The notes below the pieces were generated by a model. That model ran no database searches and had not been told where the DNA came from. It saw only the letters and a list, made by a program, of their open reading frames with translations. This document shows, one piece after another, positions 16,561 through 27,116 of a DNA stretch of 64,000 bases. The DNA lies in NCBI GenBank assembly GCA_039920745.1, contig JBDSDD010000079.1:25681-89680 (forward strand). Direction: 5' to 3'. The stretch comes from Scleromatobacter sp039920745 (GTDB lineage: Bacteria > Pseudomonadota > Gammaproteobacteria > Burkholderiales > Burkholderiaceae_C). The stretch's first letter is position 1. Each line of letters begins with the position of its first letter. The translations under genes and the position numbers were made by a program.

Positions 16561-17275
16561 GACGTCTCTCTCCTTCGATGGACGGTGCCGGCCATGGCCG
16601 ATAGCCAGGCTGGCTGACAGCGTTGTCTGTGCGCCGCTATTCTCGGAGAACGGGGAGGCCGTCGGAGCGCCGTCTTGCAACCATGTGCAAGCGTCCCACA
16701 CAGGTTGTATCCTGCACGCCGCAATACATGCAGGGGTATGTGTCCGATTTCGACCGGAAAACTGCCGCGCGCAGGCGCACGACGGCGAGCAACGGGCGGC
16801 GCAGTGGGATAGATCCCCGTGCGGCATGCTCGCCCGATATCGCCGAGACACGCTGGCGGCGGGAGACCATCAAGGTCATGGAGCGCTGTCGCGATGGCGC
16901 GATGAGGCCAGGTTTGCCATCTCGAGCCACGGATGCGCCCCCAGAAACAGTTCCACCACCTTATCGGAGAGTCAAGGGACTCATGCAGTGCTGCGAAGGA
17001 CTGCGCTGGGTGGACGGGTCTGCCCCTCCTTGCTCGACACGACAAATGCCTGCTTGCGGGCGCCGCATTGGGCGAGTCGGGCGCGATCCTGCGGCGAGCA
17101 CGCGGAGGTCGCAGAAACTACGGAGATCGCTGAGTCCGGCCGTTCAGGCTGGATCGCGACGCACTGCAAGCCGGAGAGCCGCGCAGCAGCCCGACCCGTC
17201 GCCAGCGAAGCAGCGGCCGGCGCGAAGTGAACACCGCCTCCAAAGGCAGCGCTCACGCAAGCAGGCAGCCCGCCG
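16561..17275. other. Long non-coding stretch upstream of the cellulase gene
   Basis: About 715 bases, the longest gap in the window. Frames on both strands stay open because of high GC but show no recognisable protein or start signal. It presumably contains the promoter of the cellulase gene at its left end; I could not identify an operator. Decayed coding sequence cannot be excluded. Confidence 0.45.
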
Positions 17276-18826
17276 TCAGACAGGCTTCCAAAGCAGGGGC
17301 AATCCGTCGAGATTCCGGAACACCGACGACAACGCACCTTCCGATACCAGCGCGGTCGCGCGCTCGATGTCCGGCGCGAGATAGCGATCCGTCGGCATCG
17401 ACGCACACTGCGCACGCAGCAACGCATGCGCCTGTTCGAGTGCAGGCGAACTGCACAGCGGCCGCAGGAAGTCGACGCCTTGAGCCGACGCCAGCCACTC
17501 GATGCCCAGGATCACGGCAACGTTGGAGATCATCGGCTGCAAACGACGCGCGGCGAACGTGGCCATGGACACGTGGTCTTCCTGGTTGGCCGAGGTCGGC
17601 AGCGAGTCGACGCTGGCCGGGTGGGCGAGCGACTTGTTCTCGCTGGCGAGCGACGCCGCGGTGACGTGGGCGATCATGAAGCCCGAGTTCAGGCCCGCAT
17701 CGGCCGACAGGAACGGCGGCAGTTGCGACACGCCCGCGTCGATCAGCATCGCGATGCGGCGCTCAGCGATCGCGCCGACCTCGGCGATCGCGACGGCCAT
17801 CGCGTCAGCGGCAAGGGCGACGGGCTCGGCGTGGAAGTTGCCACCAGAAACCAGCACCTTGTCCTCGGCGAACACGAGCGGGTTGTCGGTGACGGCATTC
17901 GCTTCGCGAACCAGGATCAGCGCGGCGTGACGCAGTTGATCCAGGCAGGCGCCGACGACCTGCGGCTGGCAGCGCAGGCAGTAAGGATCCTGCACGCGGT
18001 CGTCGCCTTCCACGTGCGACTGGCGGATCTCGCTGCCGCCCAGCAGCGCGCGGTAGTAGCGGGCGACATCGATCTGCCCGAGTTGGCCGCGCAGTTCGTG
18101 GATGCGCGGATCGAACGGGCCGTCGCTGCCGCGCGTCGCGTCCACCGTCAGCGCACCGATCACCAGCGCGGACTCGAGCACCGGCTCGAACGTGATCAGC
18201 GCGTGCAGCGCCAGCGCGGTCGACGTCTGCGTGCCGTTGATCAACGCCAGGCCTTCCTTGGCCTGCAACGTCAGCGGCGCGATGCCGGCTTTGTCGAGCT
18301 CCGCGAGCGCGGGCTTGCGCTGGCCGTCGACCAGCATCTCGCCCTCGCCCATCAGCGCGAGCGTCATGTGCGACAGCGGCGCCAGGTCGCCCGACGCGCC
18401 CACCGACCCTTGCGACGGCACGTAAGGCACGAGGCCCGCGTTGTGCACGGCGATGAGCGTGTCGACCACCTCCTGGCGCACGCCCGAATAGCCACGCGCC
18501 AGGCTGGCCGCCTTGAGCGCCAGCATCAGCCGAACGACCGCCGGCTGCAGCGGCGCGCCGACGCCCACCGAGTGCGAGCGGATCAGGTTGCGCTGCAGCG
18601 CCTCGAGCTCGCCCTGGCTGATGCGCTTGTTGGCCAGCTTGCCGAAGCCGGTGTTGACCCCATAGACCGGCGCATTCCCGGCCGCCGCGGCCTGCACCAC
18701 GGCAGCACTCGCCGCGATCGGCGCATGCGCGCTCGGGTTCAGCGTCAGCGCGAGATGGCCCGCGTGCAGCGCCTGCAGGTCAGCCAGCGTCAGCAGGCCG
18801 GGATTGAGTTCGAGAGTCTTGTTCAT
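17276..18826 (-). CDS. hutH: Histidine ammonia-lyase
   Basis: 516 aa, full length. First step of histidine catabolism: L-histidine to trans-urocanate and ammonia. The A-S-G triad that cyclises into the MIO prosthetic group is at residues 144-146 within G-S-V-G-A-S-G-D-L-A-P-L; Y-G-V-N-T-G-F-G at 55-62 and R-N-L-I-R-S-H-S near 80 are also conserved. It lies 13 nt downstream of hutU on the same strand, so the two are cotranscribed, divergently from hutCDIGF. Confidence 0.96.
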   Translation of the reverse strand: MNKTLELNPGLLTLADLQALHAGHLALTLNPSAHAPIAASAAVVQAAAAGNAPVYGVNTGFGKLANKRISQGELEALQRNLIRSHSVGVGAPLQPAVVRLMLALKAASLARGYSGVRQEVVDTLIAVHNAGLVPYVPSQGSVGASGDLAPLSHMTLALMGEGEMLVDGQRKPALAELDKAGIAPLTLQAKEGLALINGTQTSTALALHALITFEPVLESALVIGALTVDATRGSDGPFDPRIHELRGQLGQIDVARYYRALLGGSEIRQSHVEGDDRVQDPYCLRCQPQVVGACLDQLRHAALILVREANAVTDNPLVFAEDKVLVSGGNFHAEPVALAADAMAVAIAEVGAIAERRIAMLIDAGVSQLPPFLSADAGLNSGFMIAHVTAASLASENKSLAHPASVDSLPTSANQEDHVSMATFAARRLQPMISNVAVILGIEWLASAQGVDFLRPLCSSPALEQAHALLRAQCASMPTDRYLAPDIERATALVSEGALSSVFRNLDGLPLLWKPV

Positions 18827-18839
18827 CGTGTTCTCGTGT

Positions 18840-20549
<1,710 letters not shown>

Positions 20550-20662
20550 GGAGGATCTCCGGCAAGGTGGCGGGCGCATACCGCAATCAGGGGATGCGAG
20601 ATGCGACAAATGACGTATGTCGCGCGTCGAATCGGCGTAATTCCCCGAGGGCGGGCGGTCTC

Positions 20663-20677
20663 AGTACGGGTCGTACT
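20663..20677. promoter_or_regulatory. Inverted repeat in the hutU-hutC region
   Basis: AGTAC-GGGTC-GTACT, a perfect 5-bp-arm inverted repeat, adjacent to the HutC-like palindrome at 20682. It could be an extra regulator site; no known consensus is matched. Confidence 0.35.
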
Positions 20678-20681
20678 CTAC

Positions 20682-20693
20682 TTGTCTAGACAA
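20682..20693. promoter_or_regulatory. Probable HutC operator
   Basis: TTGTCTAGACAA is a perfect 12-bp palindrome, 24 bp upstream of hutC and between the divergent hut operons. HutC repressors of the GntR family recognise TTGT-N4-ACAA-type sites, with urocanate as inducer. A shorter palindrome, CTTGTGCAAG (20695-20704), follows directly and may be a second half-strength site. Confidence 0.7.
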
Positions 20694-20716
20694 CCTTGTG
20701 CAAGTAGGATCGCTGC

Positions 20717-21553
20717 ATGCCATCCTCGACTCGTTCACGCCTTCGCGCGCAGCCCGCTCACCCCGCCGCGCACGCTCCGCGAGCCTCGCAGGATGCGTTT
20801 GTCAGCGCTGCGGGTGGCGCGCTCGCCAACGGGGCGTTGCCCGCCCGATCCACGCCGCAGCCGCCATATGCCCGCGTCAAGCAATACCTCAAGGACGCGC
20901 TGGAGGCCGGGCGCTGGGCGCCGGGTGCACAGATGCCGTCCGAGGCCGACCTGGTGGCGCAGTTCGGCGTCAGCCGCATGACGGTGCACCGCGCGCTGCG
21001 CGAGTTGCAGGATGCCGGCCTGATCACGCGGCTGCAGGGCGTCGGCACCTTCGCGGCGCAGCTCAACCGCGTGTCGTCCACGCTGACGATCAACGACATC
21101 CAGGAAGAGATCCACAAGCGCGGCCACCGACACGACGCCACCGTGCACCTCAAGCGGGCGGAGGCGGCGCCCGCCGCACTGGCGCAGCGCCTGGGCCTGG
21201 CACCTGGCGACACCGTGTTCCACACGTTGATCGTGCACCACGAGCACGGCGTCGCGCTGCAGTGCGAGGACCGCTACGTCAACCCGGCCTGCGCGCCCGA
21301 CTACCTGGGCGTCGACTTCACGCAGATGACGCCCACGCACTACCTGCTGGACGTCGCCCCGCTGTGGGAAGCGCACGTGGCCATTGAGTCCGCGCTGCCC
21401 ACCGCGCAGGAGGCCAAGCTGCTGGGCATCGCGCGCACCGACCCGTGCCTGATCGTGGTGCGCGGCACGGTCAGCCGCGGCGTACCCGTCACGCTTGCGC
21501 GGCTGGTGCATCCAGGCTCGCGCTACACGCTGGAAAGCCAGTTCCGCCCGTGA
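20717..21553 (+). CDS. hutC: GntR-family histidine-utilisation repressor
   Basis: 278 aa from ATG 20717. Residues about 48-115 form the GntR winged helix (R-V-K-Q-Y-L, M-P-S-E-A-D-L-V-A-Q-F-G-V-S-R-M-T-V-H, G-L-I-T-R-L-Q-G-V-G-T-F); the rest is a UTRA ligand-binding domain that senses urocanate in known HutC proteins. A 47-residue Ala/Pro/Arg-rich extension precedes the DNA-binding domain, longer than usual. Its stop overlaps the hutD start by 4 nt (GTGA), so it heads the hutCDIGF operon and should autoregulate through the palindrome at 20682. Confidence 0.93.
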   Translation: MPSSTRSRLRAQPAHPAAHAPRASQDAFVSAAGGALANGALPARSTPQPPYARVKQYLKDALEAGRWAPGAQMPSEADLVAQFGVSRMTVHRALRELQDAGLITRLQGVGTFAAQLNRVSSTLTINDIQEEIHKRGHRHDATVHLKRAEAAPAALAQRLGLAPGDTVFHTLIVHHEHGVALQCEDRYVNPACAPDYLGVDFTQMTPTHYLLDVAPLWEAHVAIESALPTAQEAKLLGIARTDPCLIVVRGTVSRGVPVTLARLVHPGSRYTLESQFRP

Positions 21554-22170
21554 TCCTGGTCTGCGCATCCGATGCCACACCGGTACCGTGGAAGAACGGG
21601 GGCGGCGTCACCCGGGAGCTGCTGCGCCTGCCCGCCCACGGCGACGACTGGACGCTGCGCATCAGCGTGGCCGACATCGACGCCGACGGTCCGTTTTCGG
21701 CGTTTCCCGGCATCTCGCGCTGGTTCGCCGTCCTCACGGGCGCGGGGGTTCGCCTGCGCTGGCCAACACGCGCGCAGCACGTGCGCACAGGCGACGCGCC
21801 GCTGCACTTCGACGGCGACGACGCGCCCGACTGCACCTTGTTCGACGGCCCGACGCGCGACCTCAACATCATGGTGCGCAACAGCCATGCCCAGGCGAGC
21901 GTCACGCTGGCAGCGTTTGGCGGCGAGCAATGGGCCCTGCGCACCCTCGGCATGGGTTTCTTCGCGCTCCGGCCGGTGTGCCTGCACGGGCCGTTGGAGG
22001 CTCCTGTCGAGATGCCCGCGCTGTCGCTGTGCTGGCAGGACCCGCCCTTCGGCCCGACTCGGCCCTGGCGGATAGCGCCCGCTTCACCCGGGGGCGCGGA
22101 ACAGGAACACACTCCGGATGTGCCCGGCTATTGGATCAGCCTCCACGAGCCCCCGCGTTCGCGTCGATGA
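21550..22170 (+). CDS. hutD: HutD family protein
   Basis: 206 aa from GTG 21550, overlapping the hutC stop by 4 nt. Cupin-fold protein with the family signature P-W-K-N-G-G-G-V-T-R-E-L near residue 15, D-A-D-G-P-F-S-A-F-P-G near 47 and D-L-N-I-M-V-R near 105. HutD is found in many hut operons and is thought to buffer pathway flux, possibly by binding a pathway intermediate; its exact role is unsettled. Ends in an ATGA overlap with hutI. Confidence 0.92.
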   Translation: MILVCASDATPVPWKNGGGVTRELLRLPAHGDDWTLRISVADIDADGPFSAFPGISRWFAVLTGAGVRLRWPTRAQHVRTGDAPLHFDGDDAPDCTLFDGPTRDLNIMVRNSHAQASVTLAAFGGEQWALRTLGMGFFALRPVCLHGPLEAPVEMPALSLCWQDPPFGPTRPWRIAPASPGGAEQEHTPDVPGYWISLHEPPRSRR

Positions 22171-23450
22171 CCGACTTCCTCGAATCATTCACCCCCGGCC
22201 TGCCTGAACAGGCCCTCGCGTCCGCCCCCGCCCCCGCGCGCCGCGTGTGGCGGCACGCGCGTGTCGCGACGCTGGCCGACGCCAGCGGCTGGGGGCTGAT
22301 CGAGCGCGGCGCGATCGTCACCGAGGGTGCGCGAATCGCCTGGATCGGCGCCGAGGCCGACCTGCCCTCTCTCGGCAAGGCCGTCGTCGAGGAACTCGAC
22401 CTCGACGGCGCGCTGCTGACGCCCGGCCTGATCGACGCCCACACGCACCTGGTCTACGGCGGCCACCGCGCGCACGAGTTCGAGATGCGGCTGCAGGGCG
22501 CCTCCTACGAGGACATCGCCAAGGCCGGCGGCGGCATCCGCTCGACGGTGGCGGCCACGCGCGCCGCGAGCGAGGACGCGCTGTTCGCCCTCGCCTCGGC
22601 GCGCCTGAAGACCCTGCGCGACGGCGGCGTCACCACCGTCGAGATCAAGTCCGGCTACGGCCTGTCGTTCGAGGACGAGGCCAAGTGCCTGCGCGTCGCG
22701 CGCCGCCTGGGCCAATCCGGTGTCACGGTGCGCACCACCAGCCTCGCCGCACACGCGCTGCCGCCCGAGTTCGAAGGCCGGGCCGACGCCTACATCGACG
22801 CCGTCTGCACGTGGCTGCCCCAGTGGCACGCCGATGGCCTCGTCGACGCGGTCGACGCGTTCTGCGAGCGCATCGCCTTCAGCGCCGCGCAGGTCGAGCG
22901 CGTGTTCGCGGTCGCGCAATCGCTGGGCCTGCCGGTCAAGCTGCACGCCGAGCAACTGAGCGACTCCGGCGGTGCCGAGCTCGCGGCGCGCTTCCACGCG
23001 CTGTCCTGCGACCACCTCGAGTACCTTGGCAAAGCCGGCGTCGCCGCGATGAAGGCAGCCGGCACGGTGGCGATGCTGCTGCCCGGCGCGTACCACTTCC
23101 TGCGCGAGACCAGGTTGCCGCCGATCGCCGCGCTTCGGGAGGCGGGCATCGCGATGGCCGTCTCCACGGACCACAACCCGGGCACGTCGCCCACGCTGTC
23201 ACTGCCCTTGATGATCCACCTCGCGTGCGTCGACTTTCGCCTCACGCCTGAGGAAGCAGTTCGCGGCGCCACGGTCAACGCCGCCCGCGCGCTGGGCCTG
23301 GCCGACCGCGGCACGCTGGCCGTCGGCCGGCGCGCCGACTTCGCGTTGTGGTCGCTGGAACACCCGCGCGAGCTGGCGTACTGGTTCGGCCACCCGGACT
23401 GCCGTCGCACGGTCGTCGGCGCCGCCGCTTGCAAGGACTCCGTCTCATGA
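22167..23450 (+). CDS. hutI: Imidazolonepropionase
   Basis: 427 aa from ATG 22167 (ATGA overlap with hutD). Amidohydrolase-fold metalloenzyme for the third step: imidazolonepropionate to N-formimino-L-glutamate. Metal-ligand motif D-A-H-T-H-L-V-Y-G-G near residue 90, E-I-K-S-G-Y-G-L near 155, H-A-E-Q near 265 and S-T-D-H-N-P-G-T near 335. The first 25 residues are a poorly conserved extension. Ends in an ATGA overlap with hutG. Confidence 0.95.
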   Translation: MTDFLESFTPGLPEQALASAPAPARRVWRHARVATLADASGWGLIERGAIVTEGARIAWIGAEADLPSLGKAVVEELDLDGALLTPGLIDAHTHLVYGGHRAHEFEMRLQGASYEDIAKAGGGIRSTVAATRAASEDALFALASARLKTLRDGGVTTVEIKSGYGLSFEDEAKCLRVARRLGQSGVTVRTTSLAAHALPPEFEGRADAYIDAVCTWLPQWHADGLVDAVDAFCERIAFSAAQVERVFAVAQSLGLPVKLHAEQLSDSGGAELAARFHALSCDHLEYLGKAGVAAMKAAGTVAMLLPGAYHFLRETRLPPIAALREAGIAMAVSTDHNPGTSPTLSLPLMIHLACVDFRLTPEEAVRGATVNAARALGLADRGTLAVGRRADFALWSLEHPRELAYWFGHPDCRRTVVGAAACKDSVS

Positions 23451-24250
23451 TTGCAGATCACCCGTCGTTCCACCTCAAGCCCGGCACCACGCCGCTGCTG
23501 GTGAGCCTGCCGCACTGCGGCGAACTGATTCCCGACGAGTTGAAGTCGCGCTACCAGCCGCGCGCCCTGGCCGTCGAGGACACCGACTGGCACCTGCACC
23601 AGCTCTACGCGTTCGCCGCCGAGATGGGCGCCAGCGTGCTGCAGCCGCGCGCGTCGCGCTTCGTCATCGACCTGAACCGGCCTGCCGACAACGCGCCGAT
23701 GTACCCGGGCGCGAACAACACCGAACTTTGCCCGACGCGCTTCTTCAGCGGCGACCCGATCTACGCCGAAGGCTGCGCGCCAAGCGCCGCCGAGATCACG
23801 CAACGCACCGCGCAGTGGTGGCAGCCGTACCACGGCGCGATCACCACCGAGCTGGCGCGCCTGAAGGCCGAGCACGGCCACGCGGTGATCTTCGACGGCC
23901 ACAGCATCAAGAGCGAGCTGCCGTGGCTGTTCGAGGGCACGCTGCCGGCGCTCAATCTCGGCACCGTCGACGGCAGCAGTTGCGCGGCGTCGCTGCGCGA
24001 CCAGCTGAGCGGCGTGCTCGGCGCGCAGGATCGCCATGCGCACGTCGTCGACGGCCGCTTCAAGGGCGGCTACATCACGCGCCACTACGGCAAGCCCGCA
24101 GACAACATCCATGCCGTGCAGCTCGAGATGACCTGGGACTGCTACATGGACGAGACGCCGCCGTACGCGTATCGCCCCGACAAGGCTGCGCAGGTGCAGC
24201 CGTTGCTGCGCGAGCTGCTGCGCACCCTGCGCGACTGGACGCCGCAATGA
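23447..24250 (+). CDS. hutG: N-formylglutamate deformylase
   Basis: 267 aa from ATG 23447 (ATGA overlap with hutI). Last step of the five-step route: N-formyl-L-glutamate to glutamate and formate. Family segments: S-L-P-H-C-G-E-L-I-P near residue 22, E-D-T-D-W-H-L near 45, D-L-N-R-P near 76 and D-G-H-S-I-K-S near 147, containing the expected metal-binding His/Asp residues. Together with hutF it shows that this organism uses the deiminase/deformylase branch and not one-step formiminoglutamase. Ends in an ATGA overlap with hutF. Confidence 0.94.
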   Translation: MIADHPSFHLKPGTTPLLVSLPHCGELIPDELKSRYQPRALAVEDTDWHLHQLYAFAAEMGASVLQPRASRFVIDLNRPADNAPMYPGANNTELCPTRFFSGDPIYAEGCAPSAAEITQRTAQWWQPYHGAITTELARLKAEHGHAVIFDGHSIKSELPWLFEGTLPALNLGTVDGSSCAASLRDQLSGVLGAQDRHAHVVDGRFKGGYITRHYGKPADNIHAVQLEMTWDCYMDETPPYAYRPDKAAQVQPLLRELLRTLRDWTPQ

Positions 24251-25653
24251 GCCTGCGCTACTGGGCCCCGGCCGCCTGGATCGCCGGCGGCTGGCAGCAG
24301 TCCGTCGTGCTGGAAATAGGTGCCGACGGCCACTGGTCGCACATCGCGGCCGGCGTGCCCGCGCCACACGACGCCGAACACCTGGCCGGCCCGGTGCTGC
24401 CGGGCCTGGTCGACGCGCACAGCCATGCGTTCCAGCGCGCCTTCGCCGGCCTGGCCGAGAGCCGTGACGGCGCGGACGACAACTTCTGGAGCTGGCGCGA
24501 CCGCATGTACCGCGTCGCCAACGCGGTGACGCCCGAGAGCCTGCGCGCGATCGCGGCGCACCTGTACGTCGAGCTCCTGCGCGGCGGCTACACGCAGGTC
24601 TGCGAGTTCCACTACCTGCAGCACCAGGCCGACGGCACGCCCTACGACGATGCGCTGGCGCTGTCGATGGCGCTCGCCGACGCCGCCGCCGACGCGGGCA
24701 TCGGGCTGACGCTGCTGCCGGTGCTGTACGAGCGCGCGGGCTTCACGACGCCGGCGCTGCGGCCCGATCAGCGCCGCTTCCACGCCGGCGCCGCCGACGT
24801 CTGGCAGCGCAGCCAGGCGTTCACTGCCCGCGTGGCCGAGGCCTGCCGCGCATCATCGGCACCTCTCAATGCGGGCCTCGCGATCCACTCGGTGCGCGCC
24901 GCCGCGGCCGCGTCCATCATCGAGCTGCGCCGTCTCGCGCACGAGTTCGACGGCCCGATCCACGTGCACGTGTCCGAGCAGCGCGCCGAGCTGCGCGACT
25001 GCGTCGCCGCCACCGGCCAGACACCTGTCGCCTGGCTCGCGTCCCAAGGCTGGCTGGACTCGCGCTGGCAGTTGGTGCACGCCACGCACGTGGACGCCGC
25101 CGAGATCGCCGCGACGGCCGCCAGCGGCGCGGGCGTCGTCATCTGCCCCAGCACCGAGGGCAACCTCGGCGACGGCTTCACCGACATCCCCGCCTGGCTC
25201 GCCGCGGACGTCGACCTGGCGCTGGGCTCCGACAGCAACGTCACGCGCAGCTGGCGCGAGGAGCTGCGCTGGATGGAATATGGCCAGCGCCTGAAGCTGG
25301 AGCGGCGCAACGTCTGCGCGCAGCCGCAAGGCCCACGTCCGCAGCCCGACACCGCCGCCAGCCTGTTCGAGCGCGCCCGCGCGGGCGGGGGACGCGCGGC
25401 CGGGCACGCGGCGTGGGGCCTGGTCGTCGGCGCGCGCGCCGACCTGCTGGTGATCGACCCCGACGACGCCAGCCTGGTCGGCCTGCCGCGCGCCCGCTGG
25501 CTCGACGCCCTGGTCTTCTCGAGCCCCGGGCGCCCGTGGCGCGACGTGATGGTGGCGGGCCGCTGGGCGCTGCGCAAGCACCACCACGCGCACGTGGAGC
25601 GCATCAGCGCGGGGTTCGCGCAGGCGATGGGCGAGCTGTGGGGCCGCGACTGA
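24247..25653 (+). CDS. hutF: Formimidoylglutamate deiminase
   Basis: 468 aa from ATG 24247 (ATGA overlap with hutG). Amidohydrolase that converts N-formimino-L-glutamate to N-formyl-L-glutamate and ammonia. Visible: D-A-H-S-H-A-F-Q-R-A (metal ligands, near 57), H-V-H-V-S-E-Q (near 240), H-A-T-H-V (near 278) and G-S-D-S-N (near 330). It acts before HutG although its gene comes last. Last gene of the operon. Confidence 0.94.
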   Translation: MSLRYWAPAAWIAGGWQQSVVLEIGADGHWSHIAAGVPAPHDAEHLAGPVLPGLVDAHSHAFQRAFAGLAESRDGADDNFWSWRDRMYRVANAVTPESLRAIAAHLYVELLRGGYTQVCEFHYLQHQADGTPYDDALALSMALADAAADAGIGLTLLPVLYERAGFTTPALRPDQRRFHAGAADVWQRSQAFTARVAEACRASSAPLNAGLAIHSVRAAAAASIIELRRLAHEFDGPIHVHVSEQRAELRDCVAATGQTPVAWLASQGWLDSRWQLVHATHVDAAEIAATAASGAGVVICPSTEGNLGDGFTDIPAWLAADVDLALGSDSNVTRSWREELRWMEYGQRLKLERRNVCAQPQGPRPQPDTAASLFERARAGGGRAAGHAAWGLVVGARADLLVIDPDDASLVGLPRARWLDALVFSSPGRPWRDVMVAGRWALRKHHHAHVERISAGFAQAMGELWGRD

Positions 25654-25691
25654 ACGCCTGCCGCGCGGGCTCCCGGGCCCGCTTCAGGAAC

Positions 25692-26189
25692 TCAGCGCGA
25701 ATTCGTCGCGGCGGCTGGCCGCGGTGGATTCGGCGCGGCGTCGCTGGGCATGGCACCGGTGTGCATCACCGCCACTATCCCGGTCGGCGATACCCGCGCG
25801 TCCTCCGGCCGGACTCCAGCAGGCAGCGTCACCGCGGGCGGCGCGATCGGCACGGCGGTCGCCACCGTCGGCGCACGCACCGCGACGAGTTGGCCATGCT
25901 CCAGCGCGAAGCCGTCGGGGACGACGGGCAATGCACGCCCGATCGGCCGCGGCTGGTCTGCTGCCTGCGCCACGGCTGGCTTGGCCGCCGGCACGACGTC
26001 GCGCGACAGCGCGGGCGTGGTCTCGGCCGGTCGAGTTGGCGCCGGCGCGGCCGTCGCGGGAGACCCGACCGCCACCGTCGACTCGTCCGCGCCCAGGGCG
26101 GACCAGCCCGCCCAGGCCAGCACCGCCAGCAACGCGCCCGTGCAGCCAGCCACCATCGACGCCCGGGACGTGCGGGGCGCCGGCGTCAC
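25692..26189 (-). CDS. Hypothetical protein with N-terminal membrane anchor
   Basis: 165 aa from GTG 26189; ATG 26155 is an alternative that drops the basic N-terminus. A basic leader is followed by a single TM helix (about residues 13-33), then a Pro/Ala-rich, probably periplasmic tail without recognisable domain. It starts just downstream of the stop of the exported-protein gene at 26201 (12 nt), so the two are likely cotranscribed. No family recognised. Confidence 0.5.
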   Translation of the reverse strand: MTPAPRTSRASMVAGCTGALLAVLAWAGWSALGADESTVAVGSPATAAPAPTRPAETTPALSRDVVPAAKPAVAQAADQPRPIGRALPVVPDGFALEHGQLVAVRAPTVATAVPIAPPAVTLPAGVRPEDARVSPTGIVAVMHTGAMPSDAAPNPPRPAAATNSR

Positions 26190-26200
26190 GCGCGCGGCGG

Positions 26201-26716
26201 TCAATTGGCGGCGGTGTAGTAGCCCTTGACGTCGACGTTGACGCCAGCCGAGTCGTTGAAGTCCGAGTCGTTCGCGAAGAAATAGACCGTGCTGCCAGGG
26301 TCCGCCACGAGGAAGACGCTCTCGCTCTGCAGGTAGCGCAACGCATTGACGCTTTGCTGGGCCCCGAACGGGAACCGCTGGGCCACGCCCACGCCGCCGG
26401 CGGCGACGCTCACCTCGATGTCGGACAGGCTGCCATTGCCGTTGTTGAAGCCGCTCACGCTGGTGATGACCAGCCGCTTGTCGGCCGGCACGGTGAACGA
26501 GGAATAGGCCCGGACATTGGGAAAGGTCCGCGTTCCGAAGGGGCGCGTCACGCGTTCGTCCACGCTCGAGATCGGCACCGGGTTCGCGCTCGTGTTGGTG
26601 ACCGACACGAACGCCGCGGCGACCGCGTGGACCTGCTGGGACAGACCGAGCGCCAGCACGGCGCATGCGCCGGCGGCTCCGATCAGATAAGGACGCATCG
26701 TTTGAAGCTTTGTCAT
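26201..26716 (-). CDS. Exported protein, unknown family
   Basis: 171 aa from ATG 26716, preceded by AGGAGAG. Signal peptide about 1-33 ending V-H-A. The mature protein is beta-rich with many small polar residues and a C-terminal T-V-Y-F-F-A-N-D-S-D-F-N-D-S-A-G segment. It resembles small secreted beta-sandwich proteins, but I cannot name a family. Confidence 0.65.
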   Translation of the reverse strand: MTKLQTMRPYLIGAAGACAVLALGLSQQVHAVAAAFVSVTNTSANPVPISSVDERVTRPFGTRTFPNVRAYSSFTVPADKRLVITSVSGFNNGNGSLSDIEVSVAAGGVGVAQRFPFGAQQSVNALRYLQSESVFLVADPGSTVYFFANDSDFNDSAGVNVDVKGYYTAAN

Positions 26717-27116
26717 CGCACTCTCCTGGCTGGGTTTTTTGAAGCCTGCCGAGAATGCGCTGACCGCGCCGCGGGTCCTATCCCCAAGGCGTGGTGCTGG
26801 CGGGCCGGAAACCCTCAGCTCGCCATGCCTCCGATGAAGCGCGCTCGGTCCGCGCACCCATGCGACGAAGCCCGGGCCGACCCGGATCCTCGAATTGGGC
26901 GCCATGCCCATTGCCGGTGACGCCTGAGTCCCTGCAGGCCGGGCCGGTTCGGGGTGATCCGCAGGCCTGCCAGCAAGCGCCGAGGGAACCAATGAGCCGT
27001 CGGCGGGGCCTGATCCATGTCCAGCTTGTAAAGGCACGCCCCTGGCCTCGACAAGGACACCCGAAAGCAGAGAATCATCGAATGCGCCCCTTGGCGTGTT
27101 ACAGAAGGAGCAAGTC
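26717..27116. other. Intergenic region between divergent exported-protein genes
   Basis: About 400 bases holding the promoters of the 26201 and 27117 genes. An AGAAGGAG ribosome-binding site lies at 27102-27109. No recognisable gene or operator. Confidence 0.45.

Noticed and set aside
16561..16851. N-terminal extension of the cellulase to a 691-aa form
   Set aside because: The extension has no signal peptide or domain, while ATG 16560 has AGGAG upstream and starts a clean signal peptide.
16557..17045. 162-aa minus-strand open frame upstream of the cellulase
   Set aside because: The translation is Arg/Pro/Ala-rich without domain or ribosome-binding site, and the composition matches non-coding high-GC sequence.
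25665..25682. Palindrome GCGGGC-TCCCGG-GCCCGC after hutF as a terminator
   Set aside because: The stem is plausible, but no T-run follows on either strand and similar GC palindromes occur by chance at this base composition.
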